A stretch of DNA of 64,000 nt from Bradyrhizobium sp. DOA9 (GTDB lineage Bacteria > Pseudomonadota > Alphaproteobacteria > Rhizobiales > Xanthobacteraceae): contig NZ_DF820425.1 of assembly GCF_000617845.2 (NCBI RefSeq), positions 3,771,725 through 3,835,724 of the forward strand. Direction: 5' to 3'. Made by a program: the position numbers and the translations under genes. Shown here piece by piece: positions 33,310 through 41,436 of this stretch. The number at the start of each line of letters is the position of its first letter. Position 1 is the first letter of the stretch. The notes beneath the pieces are model-generated. The model was not told the DNA's origin, did not search any database, and saw only the letters and a list, made by a program, of their open reading frames with translations.

Positions 33310-33481
33310 ACGGTTTTCCCGAGAGGGAATGAAAAGGGAATGCGGTGCGGGGAAAATTGTCCCCAATGCCGCGGCTGCCCCCGCAACTGTAAGCGGTGAA
33401 TCCTTCGTCACGAGCCACTGGGTCCTCGGTCCCGGGAAGGCGACGAAGCGGTCACGACCCGCGAGCCAGGAGACCTGCCGT
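33310..33481 (+). promoter_or_regulatory. Cobalamin riboswitch 3 (aptamer)
   Basis: Conserved elements in order: GGGAATG segments near 33325-33345, GGCTGCCCCCGCAACTGTAAG from 33373, GCCACTG at 33414-33420, CGGGAAGGCG near 33433, and the B12 box GAGCCAGGAGACCTGCC ending near 33479. It precedes a TonB-dependent receptor, as cobalamin riboswitches do for btuB in many proteobacteria. Confidence 0.96.
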
Positions 33482-33560
33482 CAGCCGTGGTCACACGCGA
33501 AGATGTCGGTCGGGGAGTACAGACATTCGGCTTCATCGGACGGCCCCAAGGCCAAAGGTG

Positions 33561-33605
33561 AAACCTCGTTCGCTGTGACGTGCCACTGACGTCATACCGA
33601 GGTTT
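33561..33605 (+). promoter_or_regulatory. Ribosome-binding-site hairpin (expression platform of riboswitch 3)
   Basis: AAACCTCG at 33561-33568 is the exact reverse complement of CGAGGTTT at 33598-33605, which contains the GAGG ribosome-binding site nine bases before the GTG start. Inside it a second stem pairs TGACGT (33576-33581) with ACGTCA (33589-33594). The apical loop is GCCACTG, the same seven bases as a conserved aptamer element. Translation control is inferred. Confidence 0.75.
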
Positions 33606-33611
33606 TGTCCT

Positions 33612-35969
33612 GTGTCCTCCATCCGTATCGCACGACCGCGCCGCGTCCTGCTTGCCTCCGCCGCGTTCACGTCCTTTGCCGCTCTCGATCTGCCTGCCGC
33701 TCTGGCGCAGCAGGCCCGAGAGTCGCTGCCGCCCATCGAGGTGTCGCCCGCCCAGGCGCGCAAGCCGGCCAAACCGGCAGCAGGGGCGGCGCAGAGCGCG
33801 CGTCGCGCGGCAGCGCGCAGGCCGGCGGCTGCACCCGCAGCGCCAAAACCCGTCATGCCGGATGCGACGGTGCAAACGCCGCTCAACACCAATGCCGTTG
33901 CCGAAAGCGCCTCGCGGCTCGGCCTGACGGTGCGGCAGACGCCCGCGACCGTCGAAGTGATCTCCGCCGAAACTATGCGCGAGCAGGGCTATCGCACCGT
34001 GTCCGAGGTGGCGCAGGGCGCCGTCGGCGTCACCTCCGGCGACAATCCGGCCGAGCCTTCGGCCTTCTCGATGCGCGGCTTCACCAACAGCCAGATCAAC
34101 ACGCTCTACAACGGCATCAAGATCGGTCCGCAGAACATGACGTCGCGGATTGCGGACACCGCCAATCTGGAGGCCGTGGAATTCCTCAAGGGCCCGGCCT
34201 CGCTGATCTCGGGCGAGGGCGCCGCGGGCGGTGCCATCAACTTCGTCACCAAGCAGCCGCACACCGGAGCTGTCAACAACGAGGCGGATTTCTCCTGGGA
34301 CTCGCTGAATTCGTTCCGTGCCCATTACGGCTCCGGCGGCAGCACCAATGTGCAGGGGCTGGACTACCGCCTCGACATCAGCCGTTCCGCGCTCAACGGC
34401 TTTGCCGACGACACCAATGTCAAGACGTTCGGCACGTCCGGCCAGCTCAATTACCGGGTCTCCGACAGCCTCAAGATCTGGGGTGCGATCGAGTATCGGG
34501 AGGACCGCTCGAAGGCCTATTGGGGCGCGCCGCTGGTGCCGGTCTCCTATAGCGGCTCGCATGCGACGACGGGGATCGCCTCCGGCAATTACGTCTCGAA
34601 TTACAACGGTACCAATCTCGGTGCCGTCACCATCGACGACCGTACCTTCAACACCAATTACAACGTTCTCGACAACCGCAACGTGGCGCAGGAAGTCTGG
34701 CTGCGCGGCGGTTTTGAGCTGAAGCTCGCGCCTGACCTCACGCTGAAGAGCCAGGCCTATGGCTATGGCGCCGAACGGACCTGGTTCAACAACGAGATCG
34801 AGGCGTTCAACTCCACCACGAACCTGGTCGATCGCGAGCGCTTCTATGTCGCGCACAGCCAGCGTCTGGTCGGCAACATCACCGACCTGATCTGGGACAC
34901 CAACATCGCCGGCTTCGACAACCGCCTGGTCACGACGCTCTCCTCGAGCTATCTCGATTTCGTCAGGCCGGGCGCGGCAAACTTTCCCGGCGATTCCGTT
35001 TCGCTGGTCGATCCCAACCGCGGCTACTACGGCCTGCTCACGACACAGCAGCAGACCGCGCGTATCGACAACGAGGCGCTGTCATTCGAGGACCGGCTGA
35101 AGCTGACGCGCAGCTTCGCGCTGATCGGGGGCTTGCGTGTCGAGCACATCGGGCTCGACCGCAACTCGACCGACAAGAACGGTGTGGAGAAGGCGGGCTT
35201 TCCGTTCACGAAGGACTGGGCGCCCGTCACGGGCCGCATCGGCTACACCTGGGACGCCGTTCCCGGTCTCACCTTCTTCAGCCAATACGCCACCGGCGCC
35301 GACGTCGCGGCCAACAACATCTTCCTGCTCTCGCCCACCCAGCCGCTCGACCTGACGACGTCGCGCACCTACGAGACCGGCGTCAAGCACCTGTTCTGGG
35401 ACAATCGGGCAGAATGGTCGTTCTCGGCCTACGATATCCTGCGCAAGAACGTCTATGCGGCCGCCGGCGGCATGCAGCTGAATATCGCCGGGCGGCAGGA
35501 ATCCAAGGGCCTCGAGCTTGCCGCCTCGATACGTCCGATCGAGCCGCTGCGGGTGTGGGGCAACATCGCCTATGTCGATGCGCGCTATGCCGACTACAAT
35601 TTCGCCGGCGGCTCGTTCTCCGGCAATACGCCGCCGAACGTGCCGCGTATCGTCGCCAATGCCGGCGCGTCGTACCGGTTCTTCACGCCGTGGCCGGTGG
35701 AGCTCGGCATCGTCGGCCGGCACGTCGGTGATCGCTACAACACCGACGCCAACACGGTGACGATGAACGCCTACACGGTCGGCGACGTCTACGCCTTCGT
35801 CGATATCCCGAAGACCGTTTTCAATGCCGTCGACCAGGCGCGCCTGACCTTCCGCGTGCGCAACTTCACCGACAAGCGCTACGCGATCTGGGGCGATCCG
35901 TTTTATCCCGACCAGATCCTCCTGGGCGCGCCGCGCACCTACGAGATCTCGGCGGCGTTCAAATGGTAG
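33612..35969 (+). CDS. TonB-dependent outer-membrane receptor under a cobalamin riboswitch (predicted corrinoid or cobalt-complex uptake)
   Basis: A 785-residue outer-membrane receptor. A signal peptide (to about residue 32) is followed by a Lys/Ala/Pro/Arg-rich linker (about 45-80), a plug domain (TPATVEVISAETMREQGYRT; SMRGFTNSQINTLYNG), and a beta-barrel that ends in the expected C-terminal aromatic residue (AAFKW). By sequence it looks more like siderophore (FhuA/FpvA-type) receptors than classical BtuB, yet riboswitch 3 lies directly upstream. The GTG at 33612 is chosen from the hairpin-covered GAGG. No BtuCDF inner-membrane system is nearby. Confidence 0.9.
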   Translation: MSSIRIARPRRVLLASAAFTSFAALDLPAALAQQARESLPPIEVSPAQARKPAKPAAGAAQSARRAAARRPAAAPAAPKPVMPDATVQTPLNTNAVAESASRLGLTVRQTPATVEVISAETMREQGYRTVSEVAQGAVGVTSGDNPAEPSAFSMRGFTNSQINTLYNGIKIGPQNMTSRIADTANLEAVEFLKGPASLISGEGAAGGAINFVTKQPHTGAVNNEADFSWDSLNSFRAHYGSGGSTNVQGLDYRLDISRSALNGFADDTNVKTFGTSGQLNYRVSDSLKIWGAIEYREDRSKAYWGAPLVPVSYSGSHATTGIASGNYVSNYNGTNLGAVTIDDRTFNTNYNVLDNRNVAQEVWLRGGFELKLAPDLTLKSQAYGYGAERTWFNNEIEAFNSTTNLVDRERFYVAHSQRLVGNITDLIWDTNIAGFDNRLVTTLSSSYLDFVRPGAANFPGDSVSLVDPNRGYYGLLTTQQQTARIDNEALSFEDRLKLTRSFALIGGLRVEHIGLDRNSTDKNGVEKAGFPFTKDWAPVTGRIGYTWDAVPGLTFFSQYATGADVAANNIFLLSPTQPLDLTTSRTYETGVKHLFWDNRAEWSFSAYDILRKNVYAAAGGMQLNIAGRQESKGLELAASIRPIEPLRVWGNIAYVDARYADYNFAGGSFSGNTPPNVPRIVANAGASYRFFTPWPVELGIVGRHVGDRYNTDANTVTMNAYTVGDVYAFVDIPKTVFNAVDQARLTFRVRNFTDKRYAIWGDPFYPDQILLGAPRTYEISAAFKW

Positions 35970-35981
35970 GGCATTGAACGC

Positions 35982-37415
35982 ATGATGGCCGCGATCGTCC
36001 TGGCGCATCGCTGGCTCGGCATCGCGTTCTGTCTGCTGTTCGCGATGTGGTTCGCGACCGGAATCGTGATGCATTTCGTTCCGTTTCCGTCGCTGACGGA
36101 GGCGGAGCGCTTTGCCGGACTCGGGCCGTTGGAACCTGGCGCGAGGACGATCTCGGTCGCGGACGCCGTTGCGGCGAGCGGAATCGCCGATGCGACGCGG
36201 GTTCGGTTGGTCCAGCGCAGTGATGGACCGGTTTACGTGGTCTCGGGCCCCGCAGCTTCGCGAGCGGTGCGCGCCTCCGATGGAGGAGACGCGTCGGTGA
36301 CGTCAGCCGATGTCGCGCTCGGCATCGTGCAAGCCTATTCACGTCGGCGCGGGCTCGACCTAGCGCGCGCCGCGATCGCCGCGCGGTCGGACTACGATCA
36401 GTGGAGCGTGCCGAACGGTTTTGACCGCCATCGCCCCTTGTTTCGCGCCGCTCTCGGCGATGCCCAGGGAACGGAGGTCTACGTTTCGTCGCTGACCGGC
36501 GACGTCGTCCTGGATACGACGCGCAGCGAACGCGCGTGGAATTGGGCCGGCAGTGTGCTGCACTGGATCTATCCGACGGTTCTGCGCAGCAGCTGGGTGC
36601 TGTGGGATCGCGTGGTCTGGACGCTGTCGCTGCTGGCCCTGATCGCGGCGTTGCTCGGCGCGGTGCTCGGAATCGTGCGTGTGAAGATACGGGGACGCCA
36701 GCTCTCGTCGCCCTATCGGGGCTGGCGCGCCCTGCATCACATCATCGGTCTTGTCGCGACCGTGTTCGTGCTGAGCTGGATCTTCAGCGGCTGGCTGTCG
36801 ATGGATCACGGCCGGCTGTTCTCGCGCGGGCAACTAACGCCGGCAGAGGCCAGCGTGATGAACGCCGCCCCGGATTGGCGAGACGCGTCATCGCTCGATC
36901 TGCAGCCATTGTCCCGCTCGGCGCGTGAGGTCGAATGGTTCGCCTTCGACGGCAAGGTCTATCGGCGCGATCGGATCGCGCTCGGCCGCCAGGCACTGAT
37001 CCGGGCAGGACACGCGCCGCGCGACGGACAGGCGGCATATCTGGACGTGCGGGAGATCGGGAATCTGATGGCGCGCCTTGGCGCCGGCTGTGCCGCACCG
37101 GTCCCGCTCGTCGGCAACGACGACTATCCGGCGCAATCTGCACTTCCGGGGGCTCCCGTCTACCGCACGACCTGCGGCGATCTCTGGTTCGATGTCGATG
37201 CCGCCAACGGCAAGGTGCTGCAAAGACTGGACCCGTCGCGGCGGGCCTATCGCTGGCTTTACAGCGCGCTGCACACGCTTGATTTCCCGATTCTGCAGGC
37301 TCATGCGCGGATGCGTGACGCTCTCATTGTCGGACTCTGTACGCTCGGACTGGTGTTCTCCGTCACCGGCATCGTCATCGGTTGGCGACGCTTGCGGGCG
37401 TCGCTGGCAGCCTGA
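35982..37415 (+). CDS. PepSY-associated transmembrane protein (possible reductase partner of the receptor)
   Basis: A 477-residue inner-membrane protein of the PepSY-TM type. An N-terminal membrane segment (about 5-27), a periplasmic PepSY-like region, two central segments (about 208-228 and 252-275) and a C-terminal segment (about 445-465) are seen. Several His near the membrane segments (HRWLG, LHWIY, LHHIIG, LHTLDF) could bind heme. Such proteins often sit next to siderophore receptors and are proposed to reduce imported metal complexes. It lies 12 bases after the receptor gene and shares riboswitch 3. Confidence 0.85.
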   Translation: MMAAIVLAHRWLGIAFCLLFAMWFATGIVMHFVPFPSLTEAERFAGLGPLEPGARTISVADAVAASGIADATRVRLVQRSDGPVYVVSGPAASRAVRASDGGDASVTSADVALGIVQAYSRRRGLDLARAAIAARSDYDQWSVPNGFDRHRPLFRAALGDAQGTEVYVSSLTGDVVLDTTRSERAWNWAGSVLHWIYPTVLRSSWVLWDRVVWTLSLLALIAALLGAVLGIVRVKIRGRQLSSPYRGWRALHHIIGLVATVFVLSWIFSGWLSMDHGRLFSRGQLTPAEASVMNAAPDWRDASSLDLQPLSRSAREVEWFAFDGKVYRRDRIALGRQALIRAGHAPRDGQAAYLDVREIGNLMARLGAGCAAPVPLVGNDDYPAQSALPGAPVYRTTCGDLWFDVDAANGKVLQRLDPSRRAYRWLYSALHTLDFPILQAHARMRDALIVGLCTLGLVFSVTGIVIGWRRLRASLAA

Positions 37416-37845
37416 GACAGGCGCGCGCTGGTTATCCACCAGCGGCCCGTGATGTCCTCGCTTACTGACCGTACAATAAAGAGAGGCTGAGCCGACCTGT
37501 GTGCATAGCTCCTGGTCAGTGCGCTCTCCCGCACCGCCGTTCGATCGCCTGCAAATTAGACAAGCGGCCTGGTGCGATCCGATTGCACTGCAACGGACGT
37601 TCCGTTTGCGCCGAAGAATCCAAGGGTGCGCTGCACATTTCTGCTTGGCATCCTTCTGCCCTCTGCGCGAGCAGCGCTGCACCAAAACGTGCAGCCGATG
37701 CTGCGCCGCGCAATGGCGGTAGTTTGCTGACGCTTTGGTTTGCGACAACTCTGACCCTATCCCGCGGCCATCGCTCTGTCGCACGCTCGCACCTGATGGC
37801 ATGACAGGGAATGACGATGAACGTCACGCGTAGCTGACTGTGCAG
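37416..37845. other. 430-base leader before the hydantoin operon with repeated GTGCA-type dyads
   Basis: No credible gene lies here. Three dyads share the half-site GTGC/GCAC: an imperfect 17-base palindrome GTGCGATCCGATTGCAC (37572-37588), GTGC-GCT-GCAC (37626-37636), and a perfect seven-base inverted repeat GCTGCAC-CAAAAC-GTGCAGC (37676-37695). They may be operators for the hyu operon. I see no convincing promoter, tRNA or insertion element. Confidence 0.5.
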
Positions 37846-39855
37846 ATGAACGATTCCGGCAATCACTGGGAGGTCGGCACCGATATCGGTGGCACCTTCA
37901 CCGACATCATCGCGATCCGGCGTGGCACCGCCGAGGCGCGGATCGCGAAGGTGCCGTCGCGCCCCGATGCGCCGGTGCAGGCGATGTTGGAGGCGATCGA
38001 GGCGGTGGGTCTGCGCAAGAGCGAGGTCAGGCGCTTCGTCCACGGCACCACGCGCGTGACCAACGCGATCGTCGAGAACCGGCTGCCGAAGGTGGCGCTG
38101 GTTGCGACCGAGGGCTTTGCCGACGTGCTCGAGATCGCGCGCTATCGCCGGCGCGATCTCTATCGGCTCGACATTCCGCCGAAATCGCCGCCCTTGGTGC
38201 CGCCCGAACGCTGCTTTGGGCTTGCCGAGCGCCTCGATCATGAGGGCCGGGTGCTTAGGGCGCTCGACGAAGCCGAGATCGAACGCCTGGTGGCGTGGCT
38301 GAAGGGGACCGGCGTGCAGAGCGTCGCGGTTGCGCTGCTTCACGCTTATGCCAATCCCGTGCATGAGAAGATGCTGGGCGAGCGGCTCAGGGGCGTCGTC
38401 GCCCATGTCTCGCTCTCGCACGAGGTCAATCCCGAGGCGCGCGAATATGAGCGGACCTCGGCAACCGTATTCAACGCCGCCGCGATGCCGATCGCGGTGG
38501 AATATCTCAGCGAGCTGGAGCAGCGGCTGCCGATCGGGCCTGGCCTGCAGGTGTTTCATTCGGCGGGCGCCATGGTCCCGATCTCGGCGGTGAAGCAGCG
38601 TCCGCTGGTGATGGCGATGTCGGGGCCGGCCGCCGGCGTCTCCGCGTCCGTCAGCGTCGCGCGTCAGCTCGGCACCTCGCGCATGCTGACCTTCGACATG
38701 GGCGGCACCACGACGGATGTGTGCCTGATCGTCGACGGCCAGGCCGAAATGACCGACGGCCGCATGCTCGGCGACAAGCCGCTGCGCCAGCCGATGCTCG
38801 CGGTGCATTCGATCGGCGCAGGCGGCGGATCGATCGTGCGCAACGGTCCCGGCGGCCTGACCGTCGGGCCGGAGAGCGCAGGCTCCGAGCCGGGCCCGGC
38901 ATGCTATGGTCGTGGTGGCACGGAGCCCACCATCACCGATGCCAATGCCGTGCTCGGCTACCTCAATCCCGATACGAAACTTGGTGACCGTATCGGCATC
39001 GATATCGCGGCCGCAAGGCGCGTCATTGGACCGATCGCGCATGCGCTCGGACTGAGCCTCACAGAAACGGCACTCGGCATCATCAAGGTCGCGAATGCGA
39101 CCATGGCCCGCGCGCTCCGCCGCGTCACGGTCGAGCGCGGCATCGACGGCCGCGACTGCACGCTGCTGGCCTTCGGCGGCGGCGGCCCGATGCATGCCGC
39201 GGGTCTCGCCGATCTCTACGGCATTGCCGAGGTGGTCGTGCCGAGCGCCTCGAGCGCGTTCTCGGCGCTGGGCTGCCTCACCGCCGATTTCAGCTTCCTG
39301 CAGCAGCAGACCCTTCGCGCTGCGCTTGACGGCATCGATCTCGCCCGCGTTTCGGAACGGATCGAGGCCCTGATTGCAGATGCCTCGGCACCGCTTCTCG
39401 CCAACAATGTTGCGAAGGCCGAGATCCAGATCGAGCTGGTGGCCCTGATGCGCTACGCGGCGCAGAACGACGCCATTCCGGTGCCATTCATGCTGCCGCT
39501 CGATGTCGCCAGGCTGAAGCAGGATTTCCTGACGCGACATCACGAGCTGTTCGGCTATGCGACCGGCGAGCCCTGCGTCATTGAATCCGTGCGGGTGCAG
39601 GCGCGTCGCCCGTCGACGACGGTCGTCAGCCGGCCGGCAACCGCGGCGCGGGCGGTGTCTAGGTCTACGCGCACTTGCTCGTTCGATGGCTTCCACGACA
39701 TCGCAACCGCGATCATCGACCGCGCCTCGCTGACCGAGACCGTCAATGGTCCCGCTATCATCGAAGACGCCTGGTCGACCGTGGTGGTGCCGCCCGGCTG
39801 GCAGGCAAGGCCTGATCCAACAGGCAATCTGTTCCTGACGCGGGGGGCGGCATGA
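37846..39855 (+). CDS. hyuA: Hydantoinase/oxoprolinase subunit A (HyuA)
   Basis: A 669-residue ATP-dependent amidohydrolase subunit. The two actin-like ATP sites are seen as GTDIGGTFTDIIA at the N terminus and LTFDMGGTTTDVCL in the middle; FVHGTTRVTNAIVE and the GGGPMHA region are typical. With HyuB it opens cyclic amides such as hydantoins or 5-oxoproline using ATP. I prefer the ATG at 37846 over the GTG at 37840. Its stop overlaps the hyuB ATG by four bases. Carbapenem-like, N-methylhydantoin or 5-oxoproline substrates cannot be told apart from sequence. Confidence 0.93.
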   Translation: MNDSGNHWEVGTDIGGTFTDIIAIRRGTAEARIAKVPSRPDAPVQAMLEAIEAVGLRKSEVRRFVHGTTRVTNAIVENRLPKVALVATEGFADVLEIARYRRRDLYRLDIPPKSPPLVPPERCFGLAERLDHEGRVLRALDEAEIERLVAWLKGTGVQSVAVALLHAYANPVHEKMLGERLRGVVAHVSLSHEVNPEAREYERTSATVFNAAAMPIAVEYLSELEQRLPIGPGLQVFHSAGAMVPISAVKQRPLVMAMSGPAAGVSASVSVARQLGTSRMLTFDMGGTTTDVCLIVDGQAEMTDGRMLGDKPLRQPMLAVHSIGAGGGSIVRNGPGGLTVGPESAGSEPGPACYGRGGTEPTITDANAVLGYLNPDTKLGDRIGIDIAAARRVIGPIAHALGLSLTETALGIIKVANATMARALRRVTVERGIDGRDCTLLAFGGGGPMHAAGLADLYGIAEVVVPSASSAFSALGCLTADFSFLQQQTLRAALDGIDLARVSERIEALIADASAPLLANNVAKAEIQIELVALMRYAAQNDAIPVPFMLPLDVARLKQDFLTRHHELFGYATGEPCVIESVRVQARRPSTTVVSRPATAARAVSRSTRTCSFDGFHDIATAIIDRASLTETVNGPAIIEDAWSTVVVPPGWQARPDPTGNLFLTRGAA

Positions 39856-41432
39856 AGCTCGATCCGTTCGTCGTCGAGGTCATCAGGCACGGGCTCTCCG
39901 CCGCAGCCGAGGAGATGAGCCTCGTCATGACGCGTTCGGCGCGCTCGCCGCTGCTGCGCGAGGCCGGTGACCTCTCCTCCGCGATCACCGACGGCCACGG
40001 CGGCCTGGTCGGGCAGGGCCGCGACATCCCGATCCATCTCGGCGCGATGGCCTACACCATCCCCGAACTCCTCAAGGTGATGCCGCGCGACGGCCTGAAC
40101 GACGGCGACGTCGTCATCTACAATGTCGGGGCGCTCGGCGGCAATCATCTCAACGATGTCAAGGTCGTGCGGCCCGTGTTTGTCGACGGCGAGATCGTGG
40201 CCTTCGCGGTCAGCCTCGCGCACTGGCCCGACATTGGCGGCACCTGGCCCGGCAGCTATTTCGCTAGGGCGGTCGATACGTTCCAGGAGGCGATGCGGAT
40301 TCCGCCGGTGCTGATCGCGACGTCGGCCGGCCTCAACACGCCGATCGTGCAGCTGCTCAAGGCCAACGTTCGCGATGCCGAATCCTGCGAGGGCGATCTC
40401 CTGGCCCAGATCGCGGCGACCAAGGCCGGCGAGAAGCGCATCGTCGAGCTCTGCCGCGAGCATGGCAAGGCGGTCTTCATGGCGGCGCAGTCGCGCCTGC
40501 ACGATCTCTCGGAAATCGAGATGCGGGAAGCGCTGCGCGATCTGCCGGACGGCGTCTACGAGGGCGAGGATTATCTCGACGACGGCAGCGCGAACAACGC
40601 GCCGGCGCGGATCCATGTGAAGATCACCATCCGCGGCGATGAAGCGACCTTCGATCTCTCCGGAAGCTGCGACCGCGTCTCCAATTTCTGCAACACGACG
40701 CCGTTCATGGCGCGCTCGGCTGTGGCCTATGCCGCGCGCATCATGAGCGGGCGCGACATGCAGCAGAACGCCGGCGCGCTGCGCCCGCTGACCATCATCA
40801 CGCGCCCGGGATCGATCCTCGAGCCCGGCTGGACCGCCTCCGTCGCCGCCGGCAATCACGAGACCTCCATGCGCATCGTCGATGCGATTTTCCGCGCCAT
40901 GCAGGACACCATTCGCGAGCGCCTGTCGGCGGGCGGTGCGACCACCGCGGGCGTGCTGTTCTTCGCCGAGCCGCGGCCGAACGGGTCCTGGAAGATGCTG
41001 TATGAGGTCCATGGCGGCGGCGAAGGCGCGCGGCACGATCGCGCCGGCACGTCCGCTACCCGCGTGCATCTGTCCAACACCTCGAACACGCCGGTCGAGG
41101 TGATCGAGGCGAATTACGCGATCCGGCTCGAGCAGCAGGCCATTCGCCGGAATTCCGGCGGCGCGGGCGCGCATCGCGGCGGGGACGGGTCGGTCCGGAC
41201 CTACCGCATTCTCGCGCCCTCGATGCACCTGACCACCTGCATCGAGCGCATGGTGATAGCGCCGTGGGGCATGCAGGGCGGCTCTCCCGGCAAGGCGTGC
41301 CGTATCTCGCTGGTCCGGCAGGGCGCCAACGTCGCCATCGACGGCAAGTCGAACCTGGTGCTGGAGCAAGGCGATCTCGTCACGATCGAGATGTGCGGTG
41401 GCGGCGGCTATGGCGCCGCGGCTGCGAACTGA
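39852..41432 (+). CDS. hyuB: Hydantoinase/oxoprolinase subunit B (HyuB)
   Basis: A 526-residue HyuB. VEVIRHGLSAAAEEM at the N terminus, SARSPLLREAGDLSSAI, the HLGAM segment, GNHLNDVKVV and the C-terminal GGSPGKACR and CGGGGYG motifs are signatures. It forms the complex with HyuA. The ATG at 39852 overlaps the hyuA stop, so the subunits are translationally coupled. Confidence 0.94.
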   Translation: MKLDPFVVEVIRHGLSAAAEEMSLVMTRSARSPLLREAGDLSSAITDGHGGLVGQGRDIPIHLGAMAYTIPELLKVMPRDGLNDGDVVIYNVGALGGNHLNDVKVVRPVFVDGEIVAFAVSLAHWPDIGGTWPGSYFARAVDTFQEAMRIPPVLIATSAGLNTPIVQLLKANVRDAESCEGDLLAQIAATKAGEKRIVELCREHGKAVFMAAQSRLHDLSEIEMREALRDLPDGVYEGEDYLDDGSANNAPARIHVKITIRGDEATFDLSGSCDRVSNFCNTTPFMARSAVAYAARIMSGRDMQQNAGALRPLTIITRPGSILEPGWTASVAAGNHETSMRIVDAIFRAMQDTIRERLSAGGATTAGVLFFAEPRPNGSWKMLYEVHGGGEGARHDRAGTSATRVHLSNTSNTPVEVIEANYAIRLEQQAIRRNSGGAGAHRGGDGSVRTYRILAPSMHLTTCIERMVIAPWGMQGGSPGKACRISLVRQGANVAIDGKSNLVLEQGDLVTIEMCGGGGYGAAAAN

Positions 41433-41436
41433 GACG

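Noticed and set aside
37426..37444. Hairpin CGCTGG-TTATCCA-CCAGCG after the PepSY gene as a terminator
   Set aside because: The stem is only six bases and no T run follows; it is too weak to call.
37646..37660. Sigma-54-like promoter TGGCA...TGC in the hyu leader
   Set aside because: The GG and GC elements are nine bases apart instead of ten, so the match fails the key spacing.
37516..39696. Open frame of 726 codons on the reverse strand opposite hyuA
   Set aside because: It mirrors the codon positions of hyuA and is rich in Arg, His, Asp and Gly as expected of antisense of GC-rich codons; it shows no domain. The forward HyuA match is decisive.
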